Assembly (NCBI RefSeq): GCF_009707385.1
Contig: NZ_CP046115.1
Location: 5,022,001 to 5,086,000 of the forward strand
Direction: 5' to 3'
From: Klebsiella oxytoca
Lineage (GTDB): Bacteria; Pseudomonadota; Gammaproteobacteria; Enterobacterales; Enterobacteriaceae
Length of the DNA stretch: 64,000 bases
This document shows positions 19,833-29,095 of this stretch, in pieces. Position 1 is the first letter of the stretch. Each line of letters starts with the position of its first letter. A program made the translations under genes and the position numbers. Under the pieces are notes generated by a model. It did not search any database and was not told the DNA's origin. It saw only the letters and a program-made list of their open reading frames with translations.

Positions 19833-21149
19833 TTACGACTTCGTCGACTGCTCAAAACGGCGCAGCAGCTGATTACCGCGCTCAACGGCGGCATCCAGCG
19901 CCTGCTGAGGCGTTTTCTTACCGGTCCAGACGCTTTCCAGCTCCTCATCCACGATGGTGCGGATTTGCGGCATATTGCCCAGACGCAGGCCTTTAGTGAA
20001 CGGTAGCGGCGGCTTGTTCAGCATCTGACGCGTAGCGATATCCGCGCCCGGGTTCTTATCATAGAAGCCCTGTTCGCGGGTCAGGTTGTAGGCGGCGGTG
20101 GTAATCGGCAGGTAGCCGGTTTTCTGGTGCCATTCGGCAGCGTTTTCCGGTTTGGTCAGGAAATCGAGGAATTTGGCGACGCCGGTATAGGTTTCTTTAT
20201 CTTTACCCTGCATCACCCACAGGCTGGCCCCGCCGATAATGGCGTTCTGCGGCGCGCCCTTCACGTCGGCGTCGTAAGGCATCATACCGACGCCGTAGTT
20301 GAACTTCGCGTACTGACGGATATCCGCCAGCGAGCCGGAGGAAGCGGTGGTGATGGCGCAGTCGCCGTTATAGAACTTCTCGGTGGATTCGTCTTTACGC
20401 CCGAAGTAGCTGAAGTCGCCCTTCTTGTTCAGCTCTTCGAGCAGGGCGATATGCTTGACCTGTTCCGGCTTGTTGAACTCCAGTACCGCATCGGTACCGT
20501 CGAAGCCGTTGTTTTTGCTTGCCACCGGCAGGCCGTGCCAAGCGCTGAAGTTTTCAATCTGAATCCAGCCCTGCCAGCCGCTGGCGTAGCCGCACTTCAT
20601 CCCGGCTGCTTTCAGCTTCGCGGTATACGCCGCCAGATCCTGCCAGGTTTTTGGTGGCTGCTCCGGGTCTAAACCGGCTTTTTTGAAGGCATCTTTGTTG
20701 TAGTACAGTACCGGCGTGGAGCTGTTAAACGGCTGGGAGAGCAGATGACCGGTTTTCGAGTCGGTGTAATAACCAGAGACGGTAGGCACGAACTGCGTTT
20801 CATCAAACTTAATGCCCGCATCGCTGAACACCTGATAAACCGGCTTAATCGCCTTCGAGGCCATCATCGTCGCGGTGCCGACTTCATACACCTGCAGAAT
20901 CGCCGGCGCGTTGCCGGTACGGAAGGCGGCAATACCTGCGCTCAGACTCTGCTCATAGTTACCCTTGTATACCGGAACAATTTTATAGTCCGGGTTGGCT
21001 GCGTTGAAACGTTGCGCCAGGGAATCAACTTCTTTTCCCAGCTCCCCTTCCATTGAGTGCCAGAACGGAATCGTGGTTACCGCCAGGGCCTGTCCGGCAA
21101 ATGCCAGGCTGAGCGCCAGTCCTAAAGCTGTATGTCGTAACGATCTCAT
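19833..21149 (-). CDS. ugpB: sn-Glycerol-3-phosphate periplasmic binding protein UgpB
   Basis: 438 residues, as in E. coli. Signal peptide [23 protein letters not shown], then a family 1 solute-binding fold beginning [18 protein letters not shown]. Binds glycerol 3-phosphate and glycerophosphocholine for the UgpAEC transporter. First gene of the leftward operon. Upstream, four 7-mers phased at 11 bp match PhoB half-sites, in line with phosphate-starvation control. The neighbour on the other side is a transferred-looking IclR cassette rather than livF. Confidence 0.96.
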   Translation of the reverse strand: MRSLRHTALGLALSLAFAGQALAVTTIPFWHSMEGELGKEVDSLAQRFNAANPDYKIVPVYKGNYEQSLSAGIAAFRTGNAPAILQVYEVGTATMMASKAIKPVYQVFSDAGIKFDETQFVPTVSGYYTDSKTGHLLSQPFNSSTPVLYYNKDAFKKAGLDPEQPPKTWQDLAAYTAKLKAAGMKCGYASGWQGWIQIENFSAWHGLPVASKNNGFDGTDAVLEFNKPEQVKHIALLEELNKKGDFSYFGRKDESTEKFYNGDCAITTASSGSLADIRQYAKFNYGVGMMPYDADVKGAPQNAIIGGASLWVMQGKDKETYTGVAKFLDFLTKPENAAEWHQKTGYLPITTAAYNLTREQGFYDKNPGADIATRQMLNKPPLPFTKGLRLGNMPQIRTIVDEELESVWTGKKTPQQALDAAVERGNQLLRRFEQSTKS

Positions 21150-21224
21150 CGGTTATCTCTCTTGTTGTTCCGGATGCGCGATTTCACGCGTTTTATGTTC
21201 GCGGGGGTAACATGACATGCTCGA

Positions 21225-21264
21225 ATGACAGAAAAATAACTATTGCATTACAAAAATATTACAA
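21225..21264 (-). promoter_or_regulatory. PhoB boxes upstream of ugpB (four half-sites)
   Basis: On the + strand ATGACAG (21225), ATAACTA (21236), ATTACAA (21247) and ATTACAA (21258) start exactly 11 bp apart. The first is the perfect complement of the PhoB half-site CTGTCAT; the others are partial matches. The block ends 76 bp before the ugpB start. Half-sites facing the gene and 11-bp phasing are the hallmarks of a pho box. Confidence 0.65.
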
Positions 21265-21420
21265 TAAATTGGCGAAAGCATGATGAAACGGTGAAAAAAA
21301 AGTGTCAGGGAAATGGCAAAGCGAAAAAGAGAGGCGGGACGGACTACAGATAAACCGGGATCTGTAGTTAAATAGGGTTCGTTTAAGAGCACTCTCCAGC
21401 GAGCCGTCACAAGGAAAAAT

Positions 21421-22188
21421 ATGAAGACGCTTCATAAACCTACCGAGCGCGTTTTACTGATTCTGGAAACATTAGCCAACGCGGATGGAATGACGCTCTC
21501 CGAGCTGTCGCTCAAAACCGATATTTCAAAGGGAACCATTTTCCCAATTCTCAAATCGCTTCAGTACCGGAAATATATTAGTCACGACGATCGCAAGGGT
21601 ATTTACACGCTGGGGATCTCATGCGCGGTTCTGGCAAGCTCAACGGTTGAAAAAGAGTTCTGGCTTAAAATGATCAACGGTGAAATGCACACGGTGGTCA
21701 ATGAATGCAATGAGGTTTGCCAGCTCGGCATTCTGGATGATGCCTGGGTTCTTTACGTCGATAAAGTTCAGGGCGACCAAACCGTACAACTGGTCTCTAA
21801 GGTAGGGACTCGCCTTCCGGCCATCTGTTCCGCGTTGGGCAAAGCGCTGCTGCATAAGCACCGCGACGAAGAAATTGTGGAACTTTATCCGCAGGGTTTT
21901 CCTTCCGTTACCGCTCGCAGCGTAACGAATATGGCTCAGCTCCGTCCGCAGCTGGATTTTGTTGCCGCCAACGGTTATGCCATGGACGATCGGGAAATCA
22001 ACGATGATACCATCTGTTTCGCCGTCCCCCTGCAGCAGAAAGGCATTATTCTGGCGGCGATCAGCGTCTCATTGCCCTCTTTCCGCGCCAGCGATGAAAA
22101 AACGCGGCAGGTTATTCACGCGCTAAAAGAGGCCAAGGGTCGTATCGAAAGCGTGCTGAATAAGCTTCCTGATATTAAAAATTACTGA
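21421..22188 (+). CDS. IclR-family transcriptional regulator of the adjacent sugar-acid cassette
   Basis: 255 residues. N-terminal winged helix (ERVLLILETLANADGMTLSELSL, then TDISKGTIFPILKSLQYRKY) and a C-terminal IclR effector domain with the GTRLPAICSALGKALL segment that lines the ligand pocket. IclR regulators usually sense a pathway intermediate such as a keto-deoxy acid. It is the first gene of a rightward four-gene set and divergent from ugpB. Probably binds near the paired inverted repeats at 22376-22400 ahead of the next gene. I do not recognise a specific named orthologue. Confidence 0.88.
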   Translation: MKTLHKPTERVLLILETLANADGMTLSELSLKTDISKGTIFPILKSLQYRKYISHDDRKGIYTLGISCAVLASSTVEKEFWLKMINGEMHTVVNECNEVCQLGILDDAWVLYVDKVQGDQTVQLVSKVGTRLPAICSALGKALLHKHRDEEIVELYPQGFPSVTARSVTNMAQLRPQLDFVAANGYAMDDREINDDTICFAVPLQQKGIILAAISVSLPSFRASDEKTRQVIHALKEAKGRIESVLNKLPDIKNY

Positions 22189-22375
22189 TTTATTTGCCAA
22201 CGGCGCCTTCGGAATTGTGATTACCCACACAATACCGATATTTAATGATCCTCCGTGGCGCCCGACTATTCTGCATAATTCCCCATTTATTCATTGAGTT
22301 AATCAATTATCCGCCCGCCTTTTGCGCTATTTGACTTCACGTCGATGGCGTGTTTACTTATGCTTAATCGCAAAT

Positions 22376-22400
22376 ACAAACAACGTTTGTATATACGAAC
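22376..22400. promoter_or_regulatory. Overlapping inverted repeats, candidate operator of the sugar-acid genes
   Basis: ACAAAC-AAC-GTTTGT (22376-22390) is a perfect inverted repeat, and GTTTGTATATACGAAC (22385-22400) is a second near-perfect palindrome sharing the GTTTGT arm. The pair ends 14 bases before the DapA-like start, over the expected transcription start or leader. Assignment to the IclR protein is inference. Confidence 0.5.
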
Positions 22401-22414
22401 AAAAGAGGCTAAAT

Positions 22415-23314
22415 ATGCAAAGTCGTTACATCACCCCCGCAATAACGGTTTTTGATGAACAGGGCAGGCTGGATCCTGATGGAAATTTTCGCTTGTACGA
22501 TTTCATAAAAAATAACGTATCGGGATTTGTCGTCATGGGCAGTACCGGTGAGTTTTTCTCGCTGGATATGAAAACATCCCGTCAGATAATTCAAATGGCG
22601 GCAGAATTCCCGCGCGAGGGAATAAAGGCCTATGCGGGTACCAGCCGCATGGATATTGACGAATGCGTAGAGCTGGCAAACTACGCAGATGAGTGCGGAC
22701 TGGATGGCGTCATGATTATCAGCCCGTGGTACTTCCGCCTGACGGATGAAGGCGTTTATACATTTTATAGCCAGATTGCCCGCCGCACTGCCGCCAAAAT
22801 ATTTATCTATAACTTTCCGGAGCGCACCGGCTACTCCGTCTCGCCAGCAGTTTGTTTACGGCTCGCCAGAGAGTTCCCGAATATTGTCGGTCTTAAAGAT
22901 ACCATACCGGACACCAATCATACGTCGCAGGTAATTCGCCAGGTAAAATCTGAACTACCGTATTTTGAAGTCTATGCCGGTTATGACAATAACTTTGCGC
23001 ACAACGTCTTATCTGGAGGAGATGGATGTATAGGCGGATTATCAAATATCTGCCCTGAAGTCTTCCGCGACTGGATGCAGGCATTTAACGATAACGATCT
23101 GAACCAGATTTCGCTTTTGCAGAAAAAAGTGGATGATTTAATGGATATTTACGCGGTTAACGATCCATTCATTCCAACCTTTAAAAAAGCATTACAGCTA
23201 CGCGGTATTATTCAGTCCGACCGCTGCACGCCGCCTTTTAGCACACTCGCAACCTGCCAGACCGAAAGTATTCAACGAATACTTTCCCGCGCTGGTATTG
23301 AAATTAATGCCTGA
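22415..23314 (+). CDS. DapA/DHDPS-family lyase, probable 2-keto-3-deoxy acid aldolase or dehydratase
   Basis: 299 residues from ATG at 22415 with AAAGAGG upstream; a longer upstream frame crosses the putative operator and is not used. Class I aldolase barrel of the DapA superfamily: GSTGE at 42-46, the catalytic Tyr132 in IYNFPERTGYS, and Schiff-base Lys161 in VGLKDT. True dihydrodipicolinate synthase is unlikely given the neighbours: an IclR regulator, an MFS carrier and a UxaA-type dehydratase. The family also contains KDG/keto-deoxy-galactonate aldolases (YagE, YjhH) and 5-keto-4-deoxyglucarate dehydratase, and GEFFSL resembles these. A role in cleaving the keto-deoxy acid made by the downstream dehydratase is the simplest inference. 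Confidence 0.85.
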   Translation: MQSRYITPAITVFDEQGRLDPDGNFRLYDFIKNNVSGFVVMGSTGEFFSLDMKTSRQIIQMAAEFPREGIKAYAGTSRMDIDECVELANYADECGLDGVMIISPWYFRLTDEGVYTFYSQIARRTAAKIFIYNFPERTGYSVSPAVCLRLAREFPNIVGLKDTIPDTNHTSQVIRQVKSELPYFEVYAGYDNNFAHNVLSGGDGCIGGLSNICPEVFRDWMQAFNDNDLNQISLLQKKVDDLMDIYAVNDPFIPTFKKALQLRGIIQSDRCTPPFSTLATCQTESIQRILSRAGIEINA

Positions 23315-23332
23315 CCCCCACGCGGAGGTATT

Positions 23333-24643
23333 ATGAAAACAATCACTGCTTATGATAACCCGGTCCTTAATTCCGCGATTACAAAATCGTGGAAACGCCT
23401 GGTTCCTCTAATGTTTATTCTGTACTTCATCGCCTTTATCGACAGGGTGAACGTGGGATTTGCCAAAGAAGCGATGCAGGTGGACATTGGGCTCTCCAAT
23501 TCCGCCTTTGCGCTCGGGGCGGGGATCTTTTTTGCCGCCTACGCGCTATTTGGTATTCCCGCGAACCTGATCCTCAATAAAATTGGCGCGCAGAAATGGT
23601 TAAGCATTACTACCGCACTGTGGGGCCTACTCTCCGCCCTCACCGGGTTAGTACAAACGGAGACCCAGTTTATCGTTCTGCGTTTTTTACTGGGATTAGG
23701 CGAAGCCGGTTTTTATCCCGGTATTCTGCTGCTGGCTTCAATCTACTTTCCTAATAAAGTGCGCGCCTCCGTGGTCGGTATCTTCGTCCTCGGCGTGCCG
23801 CTGGCGCTGACCTTAGGCTCGCCCATCTCCGGCGCGCTTCTGGAAATGCACGGCTTCCTCGGTAAACCCGGCTGGTTCTGGATGTTCTTTATCGAAGGCA
23901 TCCCGGCGGTCATCATGGGAATCTTTGCCTGGTTCTGGCTTGATGATACGCCAGCTAAAGCGCGCTTTCTCACCGATGAAGAGAAAAAAGCGCTGATTGC
24001 CCAGCTTCAGCAGGAGCAGCAGCAGACGGAAACCAGCAGCGTAGGTACCGCTCTGAAAAGCCTTAAGGTCTGGCACCTGGCGCTGATCTACGGCACCATC
24101 CAGATCAGCGTTTACGGGCTGATGTTCTTCCTGCCTTCGCAAGTCGCCTCGCTAATGGGTTCCACGCTCGGTTTTAAAGAGTCGCTGGTCGCCGCTATCC
24201 CCTGGGCCTGCTCCGCCGTTGGGGTCTATTACATCCCGCGTCTGGCGGACAAAATGCCAGCCCGGCGGATTCTTATCTCGGTATTCTGTATGCTGGCTGC
24301 AGCGCTGGGCCTGTTTGTTTCTGCCTGGTCCGGCCCGGTACTGGCGATTGCCGCCCTCTCGCTATCGGCCATCGGTTTCCTCTCCGTGCAACCTATTTTC
24401 TGGACCTTCCCGGCGCAAATCGTGTCAGGGTCAGCGCTGGCTGCCAGTATCGGCTTTTGCACCACCATGGGCGCGTTCTGTAGCTTTCTGGCCCCGCTCA
24501 TTCGCGTCGAGGTCGATGCCTTCTTCGGCAACGATTCGGCTGGTCTGGTCGCCCTGTCGCTCATCACCGTCTGCTGCGCGCTGCTTATTGCCGCCCTCGC
24601 CGGCAGAAAAGCGACAAACGGCGTCGCGATCACTCATCACTAA
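23333..24643 (+). CDS. MFS transporter, anion:cation symporter type (probable sugar-acid importer)
   Basis: 436 residues, twelve predicted membrane segments with a cytoplasmic loop after the sixth (KKALIAQLQQEQQQTE). Features of the ACS family (GudP, ExuT, DgoT-like): RVNVGFAKEAM after helix 1, LRFLLGLGEAGFYPGILL in helix 4, and WFWMFFIEGIPAVIMG. Members carry organic acids and sugar acids with protons. Starts 18 bp after the lyase gene with GGAGG just upstream, so they are cotranscribed. Substrate unknown, but its placement points to the compound handled by the dehydratase next to it. Confidence 0.87.
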   Translation: MKTITAYDNPVLNSAITKSWKRLVPLMFILYFIAFIDRVNVGFAKEAMQVDIGLSNSAFALGAGIFFAAYALFGIPANLILNKIGAQKWLSITTALWGLLSALTGLVQTETQFIVLRFLLGLGEAGFYPGILLLASIYFPNKVRASVVGIFVLGVPLALTLGSPISGALLEMHGFLGKPGWFWMFFIEGIPAVIMGIFAWFWLDDTPAKARFLTDEEKKALIAQLQQEQQQTETSSVGTALKSLKVWHLALIYGTIQISVYGLMFFLPSQVASLMGSTLGFKESLVAAIPWACSAVGVYYIPRLADKMPARRILISVFCMLAAALGLFVSAWSGPVLAIAALSLSAIGFLSVQPIFWTFPAQIVSGSALAASIGFCTTMGAFCSFLAPLIRVEVDAFFGNDSAGLVALSLITVCCALLIAALAGRKATNGVAITHH

Positions 24644-24676
24644 GTCCTGATGCGCCTATAACAAAGGATAAATAAC

Positions 24677-26272
24677 ATGCAGACCATCTTAAAAATTGAC
24701 CCTACCGATAACCTGATCGTTGCGCTGCAGGACTTACGCAAAGAGCAGCAGGTGAACTGGAACGATGAAGCCTACGTTCTGCGTAGCGATGTCAAAGCCA
24801 AACATAAGTTCGCGACTCAAGATATCGAGACCGGCGATATTGTATCGCTGTACGGCGTACCGGTAGGCAAAGCGACGCGGCCCATTGCCTGCGGTGAAGC
24901 CATCACGACCGAGAATATCAAACACTACGCGGCCCCGGTTTCGCTTGACGACGTCGCCCCCTACGACTGGCAGCAGCCCGATGTTTCCGCCTGGCAGCAG
25001 CGGACGTTTAAGGGAATCGTGCGTGAAGATGGCCGGGTCGCCACCGCGAACTACTGGCTGGTCATTCCGCTGGTATTCTGTGAAAACCGCAACGTTCAGC
25101 GCGTCACCGACGCATTAAACGACGCTCTTGGCTACGCCAATAACGGCCTGAAAAACTTTGCTCGCCAGGTAACGTCGGCTGGAGCCTTAAACGATACTCG
25201 CCATCTGCCCTTCCCGCATCTTGACGGCATCCGCTGTATTACCGTTAACTCCGGCTGCGGCGGCGCCACCTCAGACAGCATGACGATGTGCGACGTGCTG
25301 GCCGCCTATTCCGACCACCCTAACGTTCTTGGCGTAACGGTCTTTGCCCTCGGCTGTGAAAAAGCGCGAATTGTTGATTTCAAGGCCGCTCTGGCGAAGC
25401 GCAACCCGCACTTCAACAAGCCGGTTATCTACTTCAGGCAGCAGGACTGGAGTAGTGAAGAAAAGATGATGCAGGATGCGTTGACCGAGACCTATAACGC
25501 GATTCGTGAGGCCCCCATCGCCGAGCGGCAGGACGTCCCGCTCTCCCACCTCAAAATCGGCGTGAAGTGTGGTGCTTCAGACGGATTCTCGGGGATCAGC
25601 GCCAACCCGGCGATGGGCGAGGTTTCAGATCGCCTTGTCGCGCTCGGCGGCGCTTCGGGGCTGGCAGAATTTCCCGAACTGTGCGGCGCGGAAGGGGATA
25701 TCGTTCAACGCTGCGCGACCCGCGAGCTAAAAGAGAAGTTTCTGGCGCTGATGAAAAACTATGAGCATGTCGCTAACTTTTTCGGTACCACCATCGCCGA
25801 TAATCCCAGTCCGGGAAACATTGCCGACGGGCTGATTACGGACGCCATCAAATCCGCCGGAGCGGCAAAAAAAGGCGGCAGAGCGCCTGTTAGCGCAGTA
25901 TGCGACTACGCCGAACCGATGGGCGCAAGCGGTCTTTCACTGGTCTGTACGCCGGGCAACGATGTGGACGCGGTAACGGGCCTGGTCGCGGCGGGGTGCA
26001 ACGTGGTGATCTTCTCAACCGGGTTGGGTACGCCGACGGGTAACCCTATCGTTCCGGTGCTTAAAGTATCCACCAACTCGGCGCTGGCGAAAAAGATGCC
26101 GGATATTATCGATTATGACTGCGGGCCGATTATCGAGGGTACGCCGCTGGCGGACATCGCCGACGGCCTGTTTGAGAAAATCATCGCCACCGCCAGCGGA
26201 ACCTGGCGAACCAAAGCGGATGCGCTTGAACAGTATGATTTTATGCTGTGGAAACGCTCGCTGGAGCTGTAG
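24677..26272 (+). CDS. UxaA/GarD-family sugar-acid dehydratase
   Basis: 531 residues with a SAF domain at the N terminus (about residues 1-90) and the large UxaA/GarD catalytic domain. Conserved family patches are clear: GCEKARI, GVKCGASDGFSGISANPAMG, NPSPGN, LVCTPGNDVDAV and STGLGTPTGNP. The family dehydrates altronate (UxaA) or galactarate (GarD), using iron. It is closer in layout to UxaA, but the usual R-x-G-x-VGVRN motif reads REDGRVATANYW, so substrate may differ. Last gene of the cassette, followed by a strong terminator. Altronate itself is possible but uxaB/uxuA-type partners are not here. Confidence 0.85.
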   Translation: MQTILKIDPTDNLIVALQDLRKEQQVNWNDEAYVLRSDVKAKHKFATQDIETGDIVSLYGVPVGKATRPIACGEAITTENIKHYAAPVSLDDVAPYDWQQPDVSAWQQRTFKGIVREDGRVATANYWLVIPLVFCENRNVQRVTDALNDALGYANNGLKNFARQVTSAGALNDTRHLPFPHLDGIRCITVNSGCGGATSDSMTMCDVLAAYSDHPNVLGVTVFALGCEKARIVDFKAALAKRNPHFNKPVIYFRQQDWSSEEKMMQDALTETYNAIREAPIAERQDVPLSHLKIGVKCGASDGFSGISANPAMGEVSDRLVALGGASGLAEFPELCGAEGDIVQRCATRELKEKFLALMKNYEHVANFFGTTIADNPSPGNIADGLITDAIKSAGAAKKGGRAPVSAVCDYAEPMGASGLSLVCTPGNDVDAVTGLVAAGCNVVIFSTGLGTPTGNPIVPVLKVSTNSALAKKMPDIIDYDCGPIIEGTPLADIADGLFEKIIATASGTWRTKADALEQYDFMLWKRSLEL

Positions 26273-26280
26273 AAATTAAA

Positions 26281-26318
26281 CAAAATGCCCGGCAGTCCAC
26301 AGCTGCCGGGCATTTTTA
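26281..26318. terminator. Bidirectional terminator between the dehydratase gene and livF
   Basis: AATGCCCGGCAG (26284-26295) pairs with CTGCCGGGCATT (26303-26314), 12 bp, followed by T on the + strand and preceded by AAAC on the other. Serves both convergent units. Confidence 0.88.
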
Positions 26319-26319
26319 C

Positions 26320-27033
26320 TTACCCGCCCAGATAGGCGCTGCGTACGGCTTCATTCGCCAGCAGCGCGTCTCCGGTATCCTCCAGCACCACATGGCCGTT
26401 CTCCAGCACGTAGCCGCGATCGGCCAGCTTCAGCGCCTGGTTGGCGTTCTGCTCAACGAGGAAGATGGTCATCCCCTGCTCGCGCAGCTGTTCGATGGTG
26501 TCGAAGATTTGCTGAATGATAATCGGCGCCAGACCGAGCGAAGGCTCATCCAGCAGCAGCAGGCGCGGCTGGCTCATCAGCGCGCGCCCGATGGCCAGCA
26601 TCTGCTGCTCGCCGCCGGACATGGTGCCCGCCCGCTGAACACGGCGCTCATGCAGGCGCGGAAACAGCTCATACACCCATTTGATGCGGGTCTGGAACTG
26701 GTCGCGATCGGCAAAAAAACCGCCCATCGCCAGGTTCTCTTCCACCGTCATCCGCGAGAAGACCCGGCGCCCTTCCGGCACGATCGCCACCGCTTCGCGC
26801 ATGATTTTCGCCGTCTGCCAGTCGGTAATATCTTTACCGTCGAAAACCACGCGTCCGCTGGAGGCGCGCGGGTCGCCGCACAGCGTCCCCAGCAGCGTGG
26901 TTTTCCCCGCGCCGTTCGCGCCAATCAGGGTGACAATCTCCCCCTGATTGATATGCAGGCTGACGTTATGCAGCGCCTGGATTTTGCCGTAGTGGGCGCT
27001 GACATCGTCAAAAGATAACATCACTTTTTCCAT
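26320..27033 (-). CDS. livF: Branched-chain amino acid ABC transporter ATPase LivF
   Basis: 237 residues from ATG at 27033 (MEKVMLSFDDVSAHYG), as in E. coli. An in-frame ATG at 27051 that shares a base with the livG stop would add six residues and cannot be excluded. Walker A GANGAGKTT, signature MSGGEQQMLAIGRAL, Walker B LLLLDEP. Pairs with LivG to drive the LivHM permease. Last gene of the leftward livKHMGF operon. Confidence 0.95.
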   Translation of the reverse strand: MEKVMLSFDDVSAHYGKIQALHNVSLHINQGEIVTLIGANGAGKTTLLGTLCGDPRASSGRVVFDGKDITDWQTAKIMREAVAIVPEGRRVFSRMTVEENLAMGGFFADRDQFQTRIKWVYELFPRLHERRVQRAGTMSGGEQQMLAIGRALMSQPRLLLLDEPSLGLAPIIIQQIFDTIEQLREQGMTIFLVEQNANQALKLADRGYVLENGHVVLEDTGDALLANEAVRSAYLGG

Positions 27034-27050
27034 CTTATGCGTCACCACCA

Positions 27051-27818
27051 TTATGCTTCACCTAAATAGGCGCGGATCACGTCCGGGTTGTTGCGAATCT
27101 CTTCCGGCGTACCGTTGGCCAGCGGCGTGCCCTGGTTTACCACGTAAATACGGTCGGAAATGCCCATCACCAGCTTCATATCATGCTCAATCAGCAGGAT
27201 AGTGGTGTTGTGATGGCTGCGCAGCTCGACGATCAGCTCATCCAGCTCTTTGGTCTCTTTCGGATTCAGCCCTGCCGCCGGTTCATCCAGCATCAGGATT
27301 TCCGGCTGGGTCACCATACAGCGGACAATCTCCAGACGGCGCTGGTCGCCGTAGGCCAGGTTGCTGGCCTGGCGGTTGGCATGTTCCAGCAGACCAATAC
27401 GTTCAAGCCAGGTTGCGGCGCGATCCAGCGCTTCGCTCTGGGCGCGACGGAAGGACGGCGTTTTCAGCAGACCGGAGAAGACACCGGACTTGAGCTGCTG
27501 ATGCTGCGCCACCAGCAGGTTTTCAATCACCGTCATTTCGCGGAACAGACGCACGTGCTGGAAAGTTCGCACCACGCCCATGCGGGCAATCTGCTGGCCC
27601 GGCAGCCCTTCCAGATGCCGATCGCGCAGCATAATGGTGCCGCCAGTTGGCTTATAAAAGCCGGTCAAACAGTTAAAGACGGTGGTTTTTCCCGCGCCGT
27701 TAGGGCCAATAAGCGAAACAATTTCCCGCTCGTGCAGCTCCAGCGATACGTTGTTGACCGCCAGCAGGCCGCCAAAACGCATCATCAGGCCGTTTACGGA
27801 TAATAATGGCTGACTCAT
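27051..27818 (-). CDS. livG: Branched-chain amino acid ABC transporter ATPase LivG
   Basis: 255 residues, as in E. coli. Walker [10 protein letters not shown], a long inserted segment typical of LivG ([18 protein letters not shown]), signature region [14 protein letters not shown] and Walker B LMLDEP. Second ATPase of the Leu/Ile/Val importer. Start overlaps the livM stop by four bases and the stop abuts livF. Confidence 0.95.
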   Translation of the reverse strand: MSQPLLSVNGLMMRFGGLLAVNNVSLELHEREIVSLIGPNGAGKTTVFNCLTGFYKPTGGTIMLRDRHLEGLPGQQIARMGVVRTFQHVRLFREMTVIENLLVAQHQQLKSGVFSGLLKTPSFRRAQSEALDRAATWLERIGLLEHANRQASNLAYGDQRRLEIVRCMVTQPEILMLDEPAAGLNPKETKELDELIVELRSHHNTTILLIEHDMKLVMGISDRIYVVNQGTPLANGTPEEIRNNPDVIRAYLGEA

Positions 27819-29095
27819 GCCTGCTCTCCTTCTTTGGCCTGCCCATTTTTCAGCTTCAGCTGTGGACGGGTCATCGGCAGAAGCCCCTGCGGACGCCAGA
27901 TCATCATCAGTACCATCAGCGCACCCAGCATCAGCATGCTGTATTCATTGAAATCACGCATCAGCTCGCGCGACACCACGAGCAGCACCGCCGCCAGGAT
28001 CACCGCGAACTGGGAGCCCATTCCGCCCAGGACCACAATCGCCAGCACAAAAGCGGATTCGGCGAAAGTAAAGGATTCCGGGCTGACGAAGCCCTGACGG
28101 GCGGCGAACAGGGTGCCGGCAAAACCGGCAAACGCAGCGCTGATGGTAAAGGCGGTCAGCTTGATGCGCGTCGGGCTGAGGCCCAGTGAACGACAGGCGA
28201 TCTCATCTTCGCGCAGCGCTTCCCAGGCGCGGCCCAGCGGCATACGCAGCAGGCGGTTAATCACGAACAGACTTAGCACCACCAGCAGCAGAGCAACCAG
28301 GTAGAGGAAAATAACGCGATCGGACGGGTCGTACTTCACGTCAAAGAAATTGCTGAACGTATCCCAGCCGCCTTCGCGGGCGCTGCGGCTAAATTCAAGA
28401 CCAAAGAGCGTCGGTTTCGGGATCTGGCTGATCCCGTTAGGACCACCGGTCACCGCGGTGTTGTTGAGCAGCAGGATACGCACGATTTCACCGAAACCGA
28501 GCGTCACAATCGCCAGATAGTCACCGCGCAGGCGCAGCACCGGGAAGCCCAGCAGGAAGCCCGCAGCCGCCGAAACCAGCCCCGCCAGCGGCAGGCAGGT
28601 CCAGAAGCCCAGACCATAATAGTGGTTCAGCAGCGCGAAGGTGTAGGCGCCGATGGCGTAGAAACCGCCGTAGCCCAGCACCAGCAGGCCGGAAAGCCCC
28701 ACCACCACGTTAAGACCCAGGCCGAGGATGATGTAAATCATGGTCAGCGTAGCGATATCCACCGTTCCGCGCGACACCATAAACGGCCACGCCACGGCGA
28801 TAACCAGCAGGGCTATCAGGAACAGCTTCTGTTTCACCGTCGAACCGTCGATAGCCGGCAGAATAAACTTCGGCCCGGAGACGTTCTTCATGGTTTTCTG
28901 GAATACAGGACGCAGCAGCTGGAAGAGAAAGACCACTGCGGTACCGATAAAGATCCACTGCCAGCGAATATCGGCGGCGGTATCCACTACCAGTTTGGTG
29001 CCGTCCAGCTCCAGCTGCACGCCCATAAAGACGCCAGCCAGAATAAAGAACATTACTGCGGACAGCAGCGCCATCGCGAAATGCATCGGTTTCAT
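27815..29095 (-). CDS. livM: Branched-chain amino acid ABC transporter permease LivM
   Basis: 426 residues (E. coli 425). Large permease with several N-terminal hydrophobic segments followed by the conserved core ([19 protein letters not shown]) and the EAA-like loop [20 protein letters not shown]. Forms the channel with LivH. Four-base overlaps at both ends (livH and livG) show tight translational coupling. Confidence 0.95.
   Translation of the reverse strand: MKPMHFAMALLSAVMFFILAGVFMGVQLELDGTKLVVDTAADIRWQWIFIGTAVVFLFQLLRPVFQKTMKNVSGPKFILPAIDGSTVKQKLFLIALLVIAVAWPFMVSRGTVDIATLTMIYIILGLGLNVVVGLSGLLVLGYGGFYAIGAYTFALLNHYYGLGFWTCLPLAGLVSAAAGFLLGFPVLRLRGDYLAIVTLGFGEIVRILLLNNTAVTGGPNGISQIPKPTLFGLEFSRSAREGGWDTFSNFFDVKYDPSDRVIFLYLVALLLVVLSLFVINRLLRMPLGRAWEALREDEIACRSLGLSPTRIKLTAFTISAAFAGFAGTLFAARQGFVSPESFTFAESAFVLAIVVLGGMGSQFAVILAAVLLVVSRELMRDFNEYSMLMLGALMVLMMIWRPQGLLPMTRPQLKLKNGQAKEGEQA

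Noticed and set aside
21205..21231. TGACA repeats 13 bp apart as a PhoB box
   Set aside because: Spacing is wrong (should be 11). The block starting at 21225 and extending away from the gene has the correct phase and was used instead.
22322..22414. Upstream extension of the DapA-like protein from an earlier ATG
   Set aside because: The extra 31 residues have no counterpart in the family and would cross the paired inverted repeats; the ATG at 22415 has a good ribosome site.
26248..27018. 256-codon + strand frame opposite livF
   Set aside because: Antisense to an intact ABC ATPase with all motifs; no ribosome site or domain.
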